From Phoronis australis (taxonomy: Eukaryota > Phoronida > Phoronidae), in assembly GCA_002633005.1 (NCBI GenBank), contig NMRA01000025.1, positions 1,314,878-1,378,877 of the forward strand: DNA of 64,000 bases. The letters are read 5' to 3'. The stretch's first letter is position 1. Each line of letters starts with the position of its first letter. The notes under the pieces are model-generated. The model saw only the letters and a list, made by a program, of their open reading frames with translations. It was not told where the DNA came from and ran no database searches. Of this stretch, positions 1-11,250 are shown in pieces. Both the position numbers and the translations under genes were made by a program.

Positions 1-112
1 TGATCTTGTATATGACATTGAAGTTATTGCTGAATTTGTATATGTGTATTTATTGCATCTCTAAATATTTATATTCGTAAGTAATCTGTTTTATACATAC
101 ATACATACATAA

Positions 113-257
113 ATTTGCGGATTTTAGGGGCCATGCCCCGTAAAATTCTCCCAGATTCCATTTGGCAGTTCGGGGGTGCGAATGTCTGACGGGCAAAATC
201 CTGGCTAATTTTCTAGCTGCCCTGCCCCCCCAACTCAAAATCCTGGATCCGCCCCTG
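113..257. mobile_element. Short non-autonomous hAT-like element, copy 1
   Basis: The right end reads ATCCTGGATCCGCCCCTG, which is the inverse of the CAGTGGCGGATC-type start seen at 34920 and 54314. The left end (TTGCGGATTTTAGGGGCC) is a worn version of the same terminus. Just inside the left end is the small hairpin GGGGCCATGCCCC, also present in the copy at 54314. The stretch AAATTCTCCCAGATTCCATT and the following GGCAGT are shared with the copy at 62681. CAG/CTG termini suggest the hAT superfamily; this is inferred, because no clean target duplication was identified. The middle present in the longer copies is missing. Confidence 0.6.
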
Positions 258-282
258 ACTCATACACACATGCATGCATGTA

Positions 283-345
283 CACGCACACGCACACGCA
301 CACGCACACGCACACGCACACGCACACGCACACACACACACACAC
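283..345. repeat. (CACACG)n / (CA)n microsatellite
   Basis: About 63 bp of alternating CA with regular CG interruptions, becoming pure CA at the right end. It directly precedes the first copy of the 1.1-kb duplicated unit. ORFs across it are low-complexity artefacts. Confidence 0.95.
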
Positions 346-1453
346 ATATTTGACTGTATTTCGGGAGCAAGTTGTCGGTTATACAGAATTGGTTAAACGC
401 ACGAAACTTTTCATTGTTCACAGTCACAAAACTCTACTCTCAACTGAACATAGAAAAAGTAACTGACCAAGACACACGATATTTCGAAACATGCATATTT
501 GTACTATTTTGACACCCAGACAAATGCTTTCTAGCGCTTTCTGGGCTCAACTCTTATTATTGTACACAGTATTTTTTGTAATAAACCTTATAAAAAATTG
601 TCCCTTGAACTAACACAAACTTAGTGGTCAGAAACTGCATTGGTTTATTTTCAGTATAACAATGTTCATTTTAGCTACATGAAATTGAGACCAATGCCAC
701 TTTGTATGAAACAGTACCAAACAGGGAGTCGAGTAAGTTCCCTAATCTAATCATATTTGTTGACTCATTGCTAAGTCAACTTTTGGCTTTGATACAAATT
801 GAGATTGAAGTCTACGTTGAATTCTCGACATTATTGAAAATAAGTAAGTAAGGGATTTTTTTTCAAGTAACACCCCTAATTTAAGGACTATGCCCCCAAT
901 TATTTTGACTTGATTAAGGACTCAGTTTTTAATTATATTATTAGGAAATGTCATTAGTCTAGGAGGAGCTCATAATAAATATAAAATGATAGAGAAATAT
1001 AACATCTGTGAGTGAACAAATACGCAAAACATTTAGGGAACTTAGATGAGTCCCTATTTGGGACTGTTTCATGCAAGCGGGTGCGGGGTCCCTTTAGGTA
1101 AAAATACCCGAGCTTCTTCGAAAGCTCAGCCTGCCCTAGCGCAGGTTTCAAAATGAGCCAGGGGGTCCAGATCAGAAAAAAATGTTTTTTCTACAGCTCT
1201 AAAAACTACGTAGTTTCATGTAATTCAGTGAAGATGAGTGCTGACACCATGTGCGTGGGCTAAAAAATACGAGACCCCAATGAAACGATTTATCCCGGGC
1301 AATTGTTAAAAGCATACCAAACCGGATTTTGGCCTATGAACAGATATTAAAAACGAATTTCCATCCAATTCTCTAATGCAAAGTAAAGCTCTGTAATCCG
1401 CGACAATCCTCAAACCTTTGAGAAAAATTTGAAAACTCGTTTCAAAGTTTGTT
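346..1453. repeat. 1.1-kb tandem duplication, copy 1
   Basis: Starts at TTGACTGTATTTCGGGAGCA and ends at CTCGTTTCAAAGTTTGTT; both boundaries recur in copy 2 (1551-2701). The copies are nearly identical by eye. Copy 1 lacks about 40 bp near 760 and 8 bp near 1015 relative to copy 2. No convincing coding frame is conserved, because the indels break the short ORFs. It could be a segmental duplication or two copies of an unidentified repeat nucleated by the CA-rich microsatellites. Confidence 0.9.
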
Positions 1454-1454
1454 N

Positions 1455-1486
<32 letters not shown>

Positions 1487-1550
1487 CACACACGCCACAC
1501 ACGCCACACACGCCACACACGCCACACACAAACACATATAACAAACACAT
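1455..1550. repeat. (CA)n with CACACACGC repeats
   Basis: Pure CA followed by about five CACACACGC-type repeats and an AACACATAT tail. It separates the two copies of the 1.1-kb duplication. An ambiguous base at 1454 marks the join, so the assembly at this junction is slightly uncertain. Confidence 0.95.
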
Positions 1551-2701
1551 ATATTCGACTGTATTTCGGGAGCAAGTTGTCGGTTATACAGAATTCGTTA
1601 AACGCACGAAACTTTTCATTGTTCACAGTCACAAAACTCTACTCTCAACTGAACATAGAAAAAGTAACTGACCAAGACGCACGATATTTCGAAACATGTA
1701 TATTTGTACTATTTTGACACCCAGATAAATGCTTTCTAGCGCTTTCTGGGCCCAACTCTTATTGTTGTACACTGTATTTTTTGTAATAAACCTTATAAAA
1801 AATTGTCCCTTGAACTAACACAAACTTAGTGGTCAGAAACTGCATTGGTTTATTTTCAGTATAACACTGATCATTTTGGTTACATGAAATTGAGACCAAT
1901 GCCACTTTGTATGAAACAGTCCCAAACAGGGACTCGAGTAAGTTCCCTAATCTAATCATAATTGTTGGCTTGTGAAAACACTCTTTGTCCTTCCTGATGC
2001 TGTTTAGTTTCATTGCTAAGTCAACTTTTGGCTTTGATACAAATTGAGAGTGAAGTCTACGTTGAATTCTCGATATTATTGAAAATAAGTAAGTAAGAGA
2101 TTTTTTCAAGCAACACCCCTAATTTAAGGACTATGTCCCCAATTATTTTGACTTGATTAAGGACTCCGTTTTTAATTATATTATTAGGAAATGTCATTAG
2201 TCTAGGAGCTCATAATAAATATAAAATGATAGAGAAATATAACATCTGTGAGTGAAGAACGAAACAAATACGCAAAACATTTAGGGAACTTAGATGAGTC
2301 CCTATTTGGGACTGTTTCATGCAAGCGGGCGCGGGGTCCCTTTAGGTAAAAATACCAGAGCTTCTTCGAAAGCTCAGCCTGCCCTAGCGCAGGTTTCAAA
2401 ATGAGCCAGGGGGTCCAGATCAGAAAAAAATGTTTTTTCCACAGCTCTAAAAACTACGTAGTTTCATGTAATTCAGTGAAGATGAGTGCTGACACCATGT
2501 GCGTGGGCTAAAAAATACGAGACCCCAATGAAACGATTTATCCCGGGCAATTGTTAAAAGCATACCAAACCGGATTTTGGCCTATTAACAGATATTAAAA
2601 ACGAATTTCTATCCAATTCTCTAATGCAAAGTAAAGCTCTGTAATCCGCGACAATCCTCAAACCTTTGAGAAAAATTTGAAAACTCGTTTCAAAGTTTGT
2701 T
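1551..2701. repeat. 1.1-kb tandem duplication, copy 2
   Basis: Second copy of the unit at 346-1453. It is longer by about 43 bp, mostly from a segment near 1968-2010 (GGCTTGTGAAAACACTC onward) absent from copy 1, plus the 8-bp indel near 2257. After AAAGTTTGTT the sequence enters unique DNA. Confidence 0.9.
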
Positions 2702-5700
2702 AAATAGGCAAGCGTGACTTACGCTTTTAACAAATTCACGGCAACTGTTGCGAAAGACCACTCACAAAGAACCATAATATCCAATCTGTGACATAGGGAG
2801 TATGAGTTTTTAGTTGATTCCATGCATTGGCAAACTGACAGAACGAGGATTGGTGGAAATCATCAAAACATGGTTTAGTATCCTTTTAATGAATTTGTTT
2901 AGTGGAATTAAAAAGTTAGGAATTGTCTTTTATTGTCATTACAAGTTATCATCGTTTTACCGCACTCCATGATTTGCTAAGGTCAAACTAATGTCGAGCC
3001 GTTTTATGTCAGACTTAATGACAAATGAGGGAAAAAGCTCAAGCTCGTGAAGTGCTATTCAATTCAATATCAAAATCGGTGTGACGTCCGGGAACATGAA
3101 AGCTTTATGAGGTCGCAAAAAGTTGTAAGGACATGATGACTTTTCATAGGATATCTGCAATTTTATAATGAACCTTTTGAGGTTTTGTTCACGATAGTAG
3201 GCGAAAATCATTAGGCAATAAGCTTTAATTAATCATAGACCTAGTAATATTACAACAAAGAGCTAATGGCATATTTAATGAAGTTTTAAGTGACTAATGA
3301 CTATACAAATCAATTAGGGGTCTGATCACAGCTTGCATAATTAAAATCAGCAGTTTCTCAAATTCATAGTAAAAATGAATTCACAATATATCGTTTTTTA
3401 CGAGACACGACATTGCAGTGGTTGGGACGCGGGAGGGGAACACTAACCTTTGTTACGTGGATGGATAGCATTCAAGTCCACACCGGTTGGATCGCCGTAC
3501 GGAAGCATTGCGGCGGTTATGTGAATGAATAGTTGATCAACGTTATTTAGCTCTGTGACATTGTCTTTGAGTCCTTTCCCTCACCGAGACCAACTTAATT
3601 AAGCTGCAGTGTACGCTTCATTGAATGACACAGGAATAAATTTTATTAAGATCACTGGCAATTTGAGCTGTGAATTTGTCTTTAAAAAAATGCCAGGTCA
3701 AAATGTAATAGTTTCAATCCACGGCCGGCAGGCTATATATTCTTTCAGTGCTTCCAAGTCAGTGGCGAAAGAAGAACCAATATAGAGACGCAGGTCTTGT
3801 ATTTTATTGCCAGTGTATTGTATTGTATTGTATTGCATTGTATATCAACGGTTTATATGGGCCGTAGGTATTTTGTACTACAGAGAAATAAGTATCGCCT
3901 TCGAGACATCTCTTGGAAACGGCTGTTTGTGCACTTGTCAAGTAAATTTGACGCATGATGTGACATTGTTTTTTTTTCGAGTCACCGTGTATTAGACAAC
4001 CTAATTGTCCTCAGTTCTTGGCAAAACCGATCAGCGCTATCTTGAGGCTTCAGTGAGGACGAGGCTGGTCACTAAGCGGCAGACAGCAGTTGCGGCCGAA
4101 GTACTGTCTTCTGACTAGCGCCACTAACGTCCTCTCCCCAAATTACACAGCGATCACACCGCTGGGGTCGTGAGGCAAACGACATTGGTTGGTTGAAAGT
4201 TGCGCAACAGGCGGCTCACCATGTCCGGCTGTGCGTTTAGGGTGGTGTCTCAAGATGCAGCCACTCGGTCACGGCTCCCGCTGTCTGTTGGGTTCATTGA
4301 AATGTCATGCGTGGTAACGCGCCGTCTCGCCTATTTGCGAACGGAAGGATGTTCAAGGTGTGGTCTAGACTGGCGGAATAGCTAAATGATACATTGTTTA
4401 TTGTCGTTCATTTGTGCCAGACGGAAGATATCAGAACATATTAAAATGATCAATTTGTCGACAATTGATTAATTAATATTATATTAAGTCATCAATCTAT
4501 TTAAGTCGGTCCTCAATATTCATATTTAAAGGGATGTCTCCTCAACAGCTGAAACGCAGATTTCAAACCTTGCGTGAAGATTACTCGACCGCAATCTATA
4601 GCTATATATATACACACACACATTACATACATTCCTACACATGTACAAGCATGCATACATTAACATGTACTTACATAGATACATACTTATACATATATTT
4701 GTCATAATATATACTTATACTGCCACATCCTATCGAGAATTCATTTCGTCTAGCCGGAATGTACCACTTCCAAGCAATTTCAGGTGGTCGTGGTCGCTTT
4801 ATTCGTTTTAATAGTAAAGCTAACAAGGAACACATTGACAGACTTTATAAGTCCATTTCATCATCTTCATGTTTGCCCTTTTTAGAATTGATTAAAATCG
4901 ACACTTCACCTGAGACAAAAAAATCTACGACTACTAATGTCGGAGAATTGAATCGGAGTCACAGAAAATCCTGATAACGCCAATGACCCCAACCTGTTTG
5001 AGAAAAAAAACAAAACTTTGTGAAATCTTGCCTAGTTTCAATCTCCTATAAACATTTCAAAGCCAATCAAAGACATTAAATACAAGTAACACCAAGAGTT
5101 TAAATGAGTGGGGTGAACTGTAACCGTGCTCGACGTCACGTAATGTGACAGAGACAAACCGAGGAACCATCGACTAGCGAAGCTGTGATTACATGATTGC
5201 ATGACATCACGTCTATCGGAAACGGATCAATCACGCCCATTATAGACGATATTCCAAATAAAATGAATGCTTACTGGGTGTGACCAATAAGTAGGTGAAC
5301 GTGTCGTCCTTATGTTTGCAAATCATGAAATAAATTACGATCAAAGGAAGGGGTAAACTAACCGGTCATTGACTTCACATTTTGTCAGTTTAATGGGTCA
5401 TTTCCGTAACTGCTATGACAGGCGCAGACTGTGATTCACACAAAACTTCTATCCGCACAAGCGTTTTAACGTTTTATCCAGAACGTTGTAAGTGAAGAGT
5501 TTGCTGCGGCGGCGTAGCCCGACACTCGCTAGCACACCAATACCTCATTCGACAATGTACTTCATTTGCGCTAACTGCGAAATGTTCCCAAAGCTTAATT
5601 TACAGCAAAACAACAAAAGTGGAGGAGAGACACGAAAGGTGTAGATAATGAAAATATGAAATATATACAAAAACACACTGTAATGTTGGGTGAACTGACC

Positions 5701-5726
5701 GTAAATTACGTAAAAAATAATGACAT
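2702..5726. other. Intergenic, no gene seen
   Basis: Unique AT-rich DNA with short ORFs only. It contains a TATTG pentanucleotide run (3815-3843) and a low-complexity TATA/CACA/ACATACAT tract (about 4596-4720). AAAGGGATGTCTCC at about 4529 resembles one terminus of the TIR/tRNA-like family described at 63440, but no partner end was found. Confidence 0.5.
3815..3843. repeat. (TATTG)n microsatellite
   Basis: Five tandem TATTG-type units, the last with a C substitution (GCATTG). Confidence 0.9.
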
Positions 5727-5966
5727 GGGGCCTGTTCCAAGAAACTGACTTAAGTTCATTTTTGACTTAAGTCTAAGCTTTGTCTTAACTGCCATACTTT
5801 GAAACTTCCACTTCCGGTAAGGTAGTTAAAATTAAGACAAAAATTTTATCAAAAATTTAAGATCTCTTTCTTGAAACGGTCTCGAGACAAATTTAAGTTT
5901 TATCTTAAAATTAACTAAAATTTAAGATTTGTCTTAGCTAAGCCAGTTTTGTTGGAACGGGCCCAT
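5727..5966. mobile_element. MITE with GGGCCYGTTCC termini
   Basis: The left end GGGGCCTGTTCCAAGAAACT mirrors the right end, whose reverse complement starts GGGCCCGTTCCAACAAAACT. The similarity extends about 30 bp (on to CTTA). The interior is rich in inverted AATTTAAGA/TCTTAAATT motifs and the whole 240 bp can fold. Both ends abut CATG, which is palindromic, so the target duplication cannot be separated from the TIR. Short TIR elements of this sort are common in invertebrate genomes; the superfamily is not assigned. Confidence 0.75.
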
Positions 5967-6024
5967 GAGCAATAACTTATAAGAGACAAAGTACACGTAG
6001 CACTAAAACCACTGAGCGAACATA

Positions 6025-6155
6025 AACATGAATACAACATACATATATATGTATGTTGTATATGTATACACAACATACATACTATGTACATGTATATGTA
6101 TACATGTATAAATTAATGAATATATGAGAATATATATAAGTGAATATACATGATT
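6025..6155. repeat. AT-rich palindromic low-complexity tract
   Basis: Alternating ACATAC/GTATGT/TATATA, including the hairpin CATACATATATATGTATG. No gene content. Confidence 0.8.
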
Positions 6156-6215
6156 ACGAGTTACGGGAGAGAGGGTTTGTTGAGACTGATAACGTCACTT
6201 GCCTCGATTTTAGGT

Positions 6216-6388
6216 AACGACTGTCAGCAAACGGCGAGAATAGGAGATATAGAATAAAATCACAAAAGCACTTGGGATTTTGTTGTTGTGTAGCTCTGAT
6301 CAAAGACAATAGCTTCAAAACGTCTAATCTAACCAACACTAAACCCAAACACGCGTTATTCGGCTGTGAGCCGGTTATTCTCTCTTAT
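6216..6388. mobile_element. Diverged or truncated copy of the TIR/tRNA-like element family
   Basis: Shares an ordered set of blocks with the copies at 42723-43030 and 63440-63735: CTGTCAGC, then AATAAAATCACAAAAGCAC, GGATTTTGTTG, ATCAAAGACAATAGCTTCAA, and a right end with GCGTTATTCGGC followed by TATTCTCTCTTA. The left terminal repeat and the tRNA-like segment are not recognisable here. Direction and relation to the full copies are inferred from these shared blocks. Confidence 0.5.
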
Positions 6389-8499
6389 GTTTTATTTTTT
6401 TAATCTGTCGATTGAAAGCTTCAATGTGTTTAAAACCACCAATTGTCTTGTTTGGACAAGTCTAGCATCATTAAACCTTCCGTTATAGCACTGCATATCA
6501 CTGTCGTGAATTCAGTGCCCAAAAACGAAAAAAAAGAAGAGCAGCAAATTCGAATTCAAAGTTTCTTAGTTCCACTGACATGAATGTGACGTATGGTCGT
6601 ACCCAGTGCCAGTGTGCCATGTCCACCAAAGTTTTTCGTACAAACTTTTGCCATATCTAATCCGCGCTTCTCCGATATTCCTCGTAGACTAAGTAAGAAG
6701 AGCTACAGCACGGTCAAAGCTAAGTTGTCACAACCGCCACAAACGCAATACCTCACCATTCCTTATTATACATAAATCATGAGAAAACGAGCTGCAATAT
6801 CTGGCGACTTTTCACACTAAACACATTGGAGGTTGACTAGATTGTGATTGGTTGTCTCAGTTTTGCATATTACAAATTGGTCAATAAATGCTCGTGACTC
6901 AATATCAGCTAATTATCGCAGCTAGTGTTAGCGAGTTTTTTAATTTTACCCCTGATCGACTGGTGGGCTTGTTTTACTATAATGGTGGTTTTGATATGAA
7001 ATTGATGGTTTTAAGCATTTTAAGAGGGTTCGACACAGTTTGTTGAAAATTCGTAAAGTAGTCGTTGTTTTATGTCATTGACCAACTTGTACATTGCTTA
7101 TTTCTAATAACGTCTCATTGAATTTTAAAAAAATGTTGATTTGCCGGTTTAGTTTTTGCTAACTGTAGCGCGCAACCCCCCTGCTTTTTCATATTTCATA
7201 GAAAACGAGATGGTTATCAAAAGAAAAAACATGTAATTTTTCGTGTAAAAAACAAAACGCATATATTCAAGGCAATCAAGATCTAGAAAGAAAAGTTCAC
7301 ATGTGCCGGCGTAAGAAAATCGGTAAACAGGAAAATGTAATTAAAGCCAGTAAAACATAAAACTGGCATTTTACAAAAAAATCAATTCAATGTCAAAGGG
7401 ATATCAATCATTAGTTTAATTAAAGGTGGCTTCTAAAAAAACCCACGTAAATTTTACATTTTTGCCTGATGTTCCTTCGCCTAGGCAATTGTAATGGAAA
7501 AACTGATTCGGTGACTACTACGTTTTTGCAGATTTGTAGCAGACATAGATCAAAATACAAAATATGAAAACTTAAAGAAATGATGTGTCGAACTCCCGTA
7601 AAACGTTTTAAAACTTAAACACATTAGACGTAGTTTTAGCTAGAACGTTAATTAAACGTTTTAAATTCGTAGTGTGAAAGCAACGCGTTTTAGTTGGAAC
7701 GCTGCATAAGCATCCTACTACTTTTTCCATTAAAAAAGAAAGAGCGCACACACACACGTGTCGAAAGTTGTCGCTTCACGCAAATATATACTCGTTTTTT
7801 ACATTTCGTGCGACAGTCGGCAAATGCCGATGTTCAACTCCATGAAAACTTTGTGAGCGATACCAAGTTTGTTGTGTGACTAGAACGAATTTTTAAAAGG
7901 TTTTATATTCATACTCGTGCTAATCCAACCTGAAAAACCAATAAAATCAGTTCGTGACGTCATTCAGTTTATCCTGAATTTCACACGTTTTATTTGAATA
8001 GGGCTTAGGAATTCTTTTCAAAACAATATGTAGGTGATGGTAGAGTACCAACCAAATGGTAACTCCCGGTGGTAATATCTATCGGTTATCCACACGAGAG
8101 TGACAATACATGAGAGGGTAATGGTCACCCTTAAATGATGGCCTGGGAGGGCAAATTACTTACCGCAGAGGATGCCAGAGAAGGTAAAATGGGCATCGGC
8201 AAAATCAAAATAAATTTTGAAAAGCTTGTTTCCGAAATTGACTCTTCAAGATATTGGCAAGATACTGAATGTCCCCTCGTAGTATAACAAGTTTATTTGC
8301 TTTTTGATTTCCTTTAGTAACTTCAAAAGAATTTCACAATATGTTTCATAGTTCAAAATTTACACACAGCGGAACACCCACGAGTAGTCCAAGCCCATTC
8401 CGGGATTCTTAACACATTTAAATCAGCTCTGCCCATGAGATTGATTCAAATAGCTCGGTACTGAATGTGGCTGTCACTAAAGCCGTATTGCACTGCGTT
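6389..8499. other. Intergenic, no gene seen
   Basis: AT-rich, short ORFs only. Around 7578-7660 there are several AAACGTTTTAAA-type palindromes in both orientations, which could be a worn inverted-repeat element; no clear ends were found. Confidence 0.4.
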
Positions 8500-8863
8500 G
8501 ACTTAACGACCTGTTCGCACGCGTTGTTAACCCTTATTACATGGTTAGAGGATGTTATAAGGATCCAAGAAGTACCTACCCCATAACTAATACACAATCC
8601 GTACTCGAAAAAAGTTTAAATGAACGCGCCACTCACGATTCGCACCCGAAGAACCACCGCTTTTTTGAACTTGTCGCGAACCCGGAAGTACAATTCATTC
8701 AGGAACCCAGGCCGAGAAAACGCCGTCAGTGCGACCGGAGCAGTGCCAGCAAACGGGGATAAAATAATCGACAGCGCGCCTTAATTTTAATAGAATGAAA
8801 ATACGGACAATTTTATCGAATTTGCTGAAGAAATGTGGCGAATAGTAAATTTTGANCCTCTAG
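8500..8863. repeat. Dispersed repeat, copy A
   Basis: Aligns by eye with 28676-29050 over roughly 360 bp. Shared blocks include AACCCTTATTA, CGGAAGTACAATTCATTCAG followed by GAACCCAGGC, and AAACGGGGATAAAATAATCG. The short ORF across it (8541-8762) is not conserved in copy B, so it is treated as non-coding. Probably a transposon fragment of unknown class; no terminal repeats seen. Confidence 0.7.
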
Positions 8864-9806
8864 TTGTTGTAGATTTTCCGAATAGCCCCATTTGAGTAAC
8901 AGCTGCGAGGCTGAAATTTGGTGAACACTGTTGAATCGTGCAGAATAGTAAGTAAAAATATGTCTAACTAAATTTCACCGTAATTTGTTGGCTAAAAACA
9001 ATTTACACAAAGTTTTAAACTCGTAACTTATCCCGCTGTCCTCCAATATGACCGACAAAGTGACCCAAATTTCGCCACAAAACTTGCAATAACTTTACAC
9101 TGCTTGCCCCGATTTTGATACTTTTTCGATTTTTACTGAGTAGAATGCATTACCTTTCCGATGATAGCAAAGTACTTTTTCAAAACGAGTAAAAAAAATA
9201 AAACCGAAAAAAAAAAATTGGTTCGACCCATATTGGTTCCTAGGTTCGACCGGCCGACGTAAGGAACTAAACAACAATGCTATTTTAACATACTAAGTAC
9301 GCGTAACATTCCAAAAAATCAATGACCACTAACTACAAACTATAAATACACTACATATGCAAACGAATCACGAGGTGTTGCTAATAAAACAAAATAATGA
9401 AAACTTTTCGAGCAAGCGATAGCACATTCAGTTACAAGGAAAAAAATGGCGGCTTTCAGGACAACTTCCTGAACTGATGAGCCGGAAATGAGGGTACGGA
9501 AGTAACCGATGACAGCCGGTAATTATACGCTCACAGAGAAGGGTCAAATACTGTTAAAAATCGCTTTTGGCAAGAAAGGAGAAAAGAATATAAAGAAAGG
9601 GTGTCGAAAATAAGATTTTATGTAGTAAGTATTTTCGGATACTGTAACCACATGGGCATTTTAAGACGAAGCCTTTATGTTCGCCTGATTAGGTGAGCTG
9701 CTAAACTAACTAATCATTCATTCGTCATCGGGGACCCTTGACATGAACAAGTGTGTATAAATTTACAAAAGGAGCGACAATTGACTACATCGTCGAAAGC
9801 CCTTCC
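8864..9806. other. Intergenic, no gene seen
   Basis: Unique AT-rich DNA following an ambiguous base near 8856. Nothing supported. Confidence 0.4.
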
Positions 9807-10028
9807 GAGAGAGAGAGGGGGGGCTAGAGCCGGGAGAAGGAGAGGGACAGGGATGGAGAGAGGGATGGAGAGAGGAAAGGAGGGGGGAGGCAAGGAGGAG
9901 GTGAGGGGGAGGGGAGAGTTGGAGGGGGGCAGAGATGGAGAGGGGTCGAGGGCGAGGGGGATTGAGGGAGAGAGGAAGAGGGGGAGAAAAAGAGAGGGAC
10001 AGGGAGGGAGAGAGGGAGAGAGAGATAG
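9807..10028 (+). repeat. 220-bp polypurine tract
   Basis: Almost uninterrupted G/A on the plus strand with runs such as GAGAGAGAGGGGGGG and AGGGAGAGAGGGAGAGAGA. Pyrimidines are rare. ORFs on either strand are low-complexity (RGR/GE-rich or PSLP-rich) and not genes. Such tracts can form triplex DNA or G-quadruplexes. Confidence 0.95.
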
Positions 10029-10957
10029 ATATATATAATTGATGCTACCCGCCGTCAACTTGCAATTAGTAGTTTCAACATATGCTGGTTGTCCTTGTCA
10101 GTTTAGTTAGTCAAAGGTTTTCAAAGAAATGTATAGTGTTCCACCTTTAGTGTTGTACTTGGATTGTAAAAGGATCATTCCGCCTCTGTTGTGTTCATGT
10201 CTCAATGACAAATTCAACGTTTACTGTCTCCATGCACTCAGATTATGGTAGTGACGTGATTTGTGGTGGGTATTCAGTTTAAAGCAGCGCAATGGGGTCA
10301 GGATTGCTGTCAATAAATGGGACAATTTCATGGTGATAAAGTGCACGTCAACTTCTCTACGCATTCCAACCACTGTAGGCTTTAACATGTTGATTTACAA
10401 AATTTACGCCACATTGTGTTGGACACGAGGCTTCTACTTCTAGCCACGCGTCTGTCACGTGTCTGCCCTACGCCCTATCTATATTCTTAAGCAGTGTAAA
10501 TTTTTAAAAATGTATATGGATGTTTTACTCGCCTTGTTTTACTCACGTTCTGTTCTGCTTTGTATTTATTTCATCAATATGTAGCTTGTATTAAATTGAA
10601 CTTATCGCGTTTCTGTTCCATACTAAAGTCTACGTAACTAATCTTTTTCGTGTTTTAGGAAATAAAGATTAAAATTGCAGTATATTCATACATACAACTT
10701 CTAAAAACATATAAAAAGCGACAGTTGATTACATCATCTCTACAGCGCAAATAACAAAAATGACTTAAACTGGATATTGAGAGGTGGGCAAAGCTGCTCG
10801 TGCATGAACAACCACGTCCATGTGACGATAAGCGAGCAACAACACCACATACCTACCAGGACACATGGCGACAGCACTGGTCACCCAGGCTCTCCGCTAC
10901 TGGACCCGGTAGGTCTGCTGACCGAGTGTGTCCGCAACTCGCGTTCTCATTATTGTT
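10029..10957. other. Intergenic, no gene seen
   Basis: AT-rich unique sequence with short ORFs only. Confidence 0.4.
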
Positions 10958-11012
10958 CCGCTGAGTACCCATCTGGTACTGTATATTATACCGCTGTGTA
11001 CCCATCTGGTAC
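10958..11012. repeat. Two-copy 33-bp tandem repeat
   Basis: CCGCTGAGTACCCATCTGG at 10958 recurs as CCGCTGTGTACCCATCTGG at 10991, a 33-bp shift. Each copy contains the near-palindrome GTACCCATCTGGTAC. Confidence 0.85.
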
Positions 11013-11117
11013 CTGCAATGCAACCCATTGATATGCAGAGAGCAAAAGGAGAAACGTGCTTGTCGCTGATAAAAGCTTGTCGTAGACTTCACAGGTGGAT
11101 GAGTACACGTCCGGATA

Positions 11118-11250
11118 AATCATAGACTATACATGTATATTGGGTTGAAAATCATAGACTGTACACATGTATATTGGGTTGAAAATAATAGACTGTACAT
11201 GTATATTGGGTTGAAAATCATAGACTATACATATATATTGGGTCGAAAAT
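11118..11250. repeat. Four-copy tandem repeat of about 33 bp
   Basis: Four consecutive copies of a unit containing ATAGACTATACATGTATATT followed by GGGTTGAAA, with small differences (an AC insertion in copy 2, TATATA in copy 4). The period is close to that of the two-copy repeat at 10958, although the units differ. Confidence 0.9.

Noticed and set aside
1306-1671. ORFs with RVWRVW and PHTPHT repeats.
   Set aside because: They are translations of the CA-type microsatellite and cross an ambiguous base.
9714-10058. 114- and 95-codon ORFs on opposite strands.
   Set aside because: Both are translations of the polypurine tract (Pro/Ser/Leu-rich or Gly/Arg/Glu-rich) and have no complex sequence.
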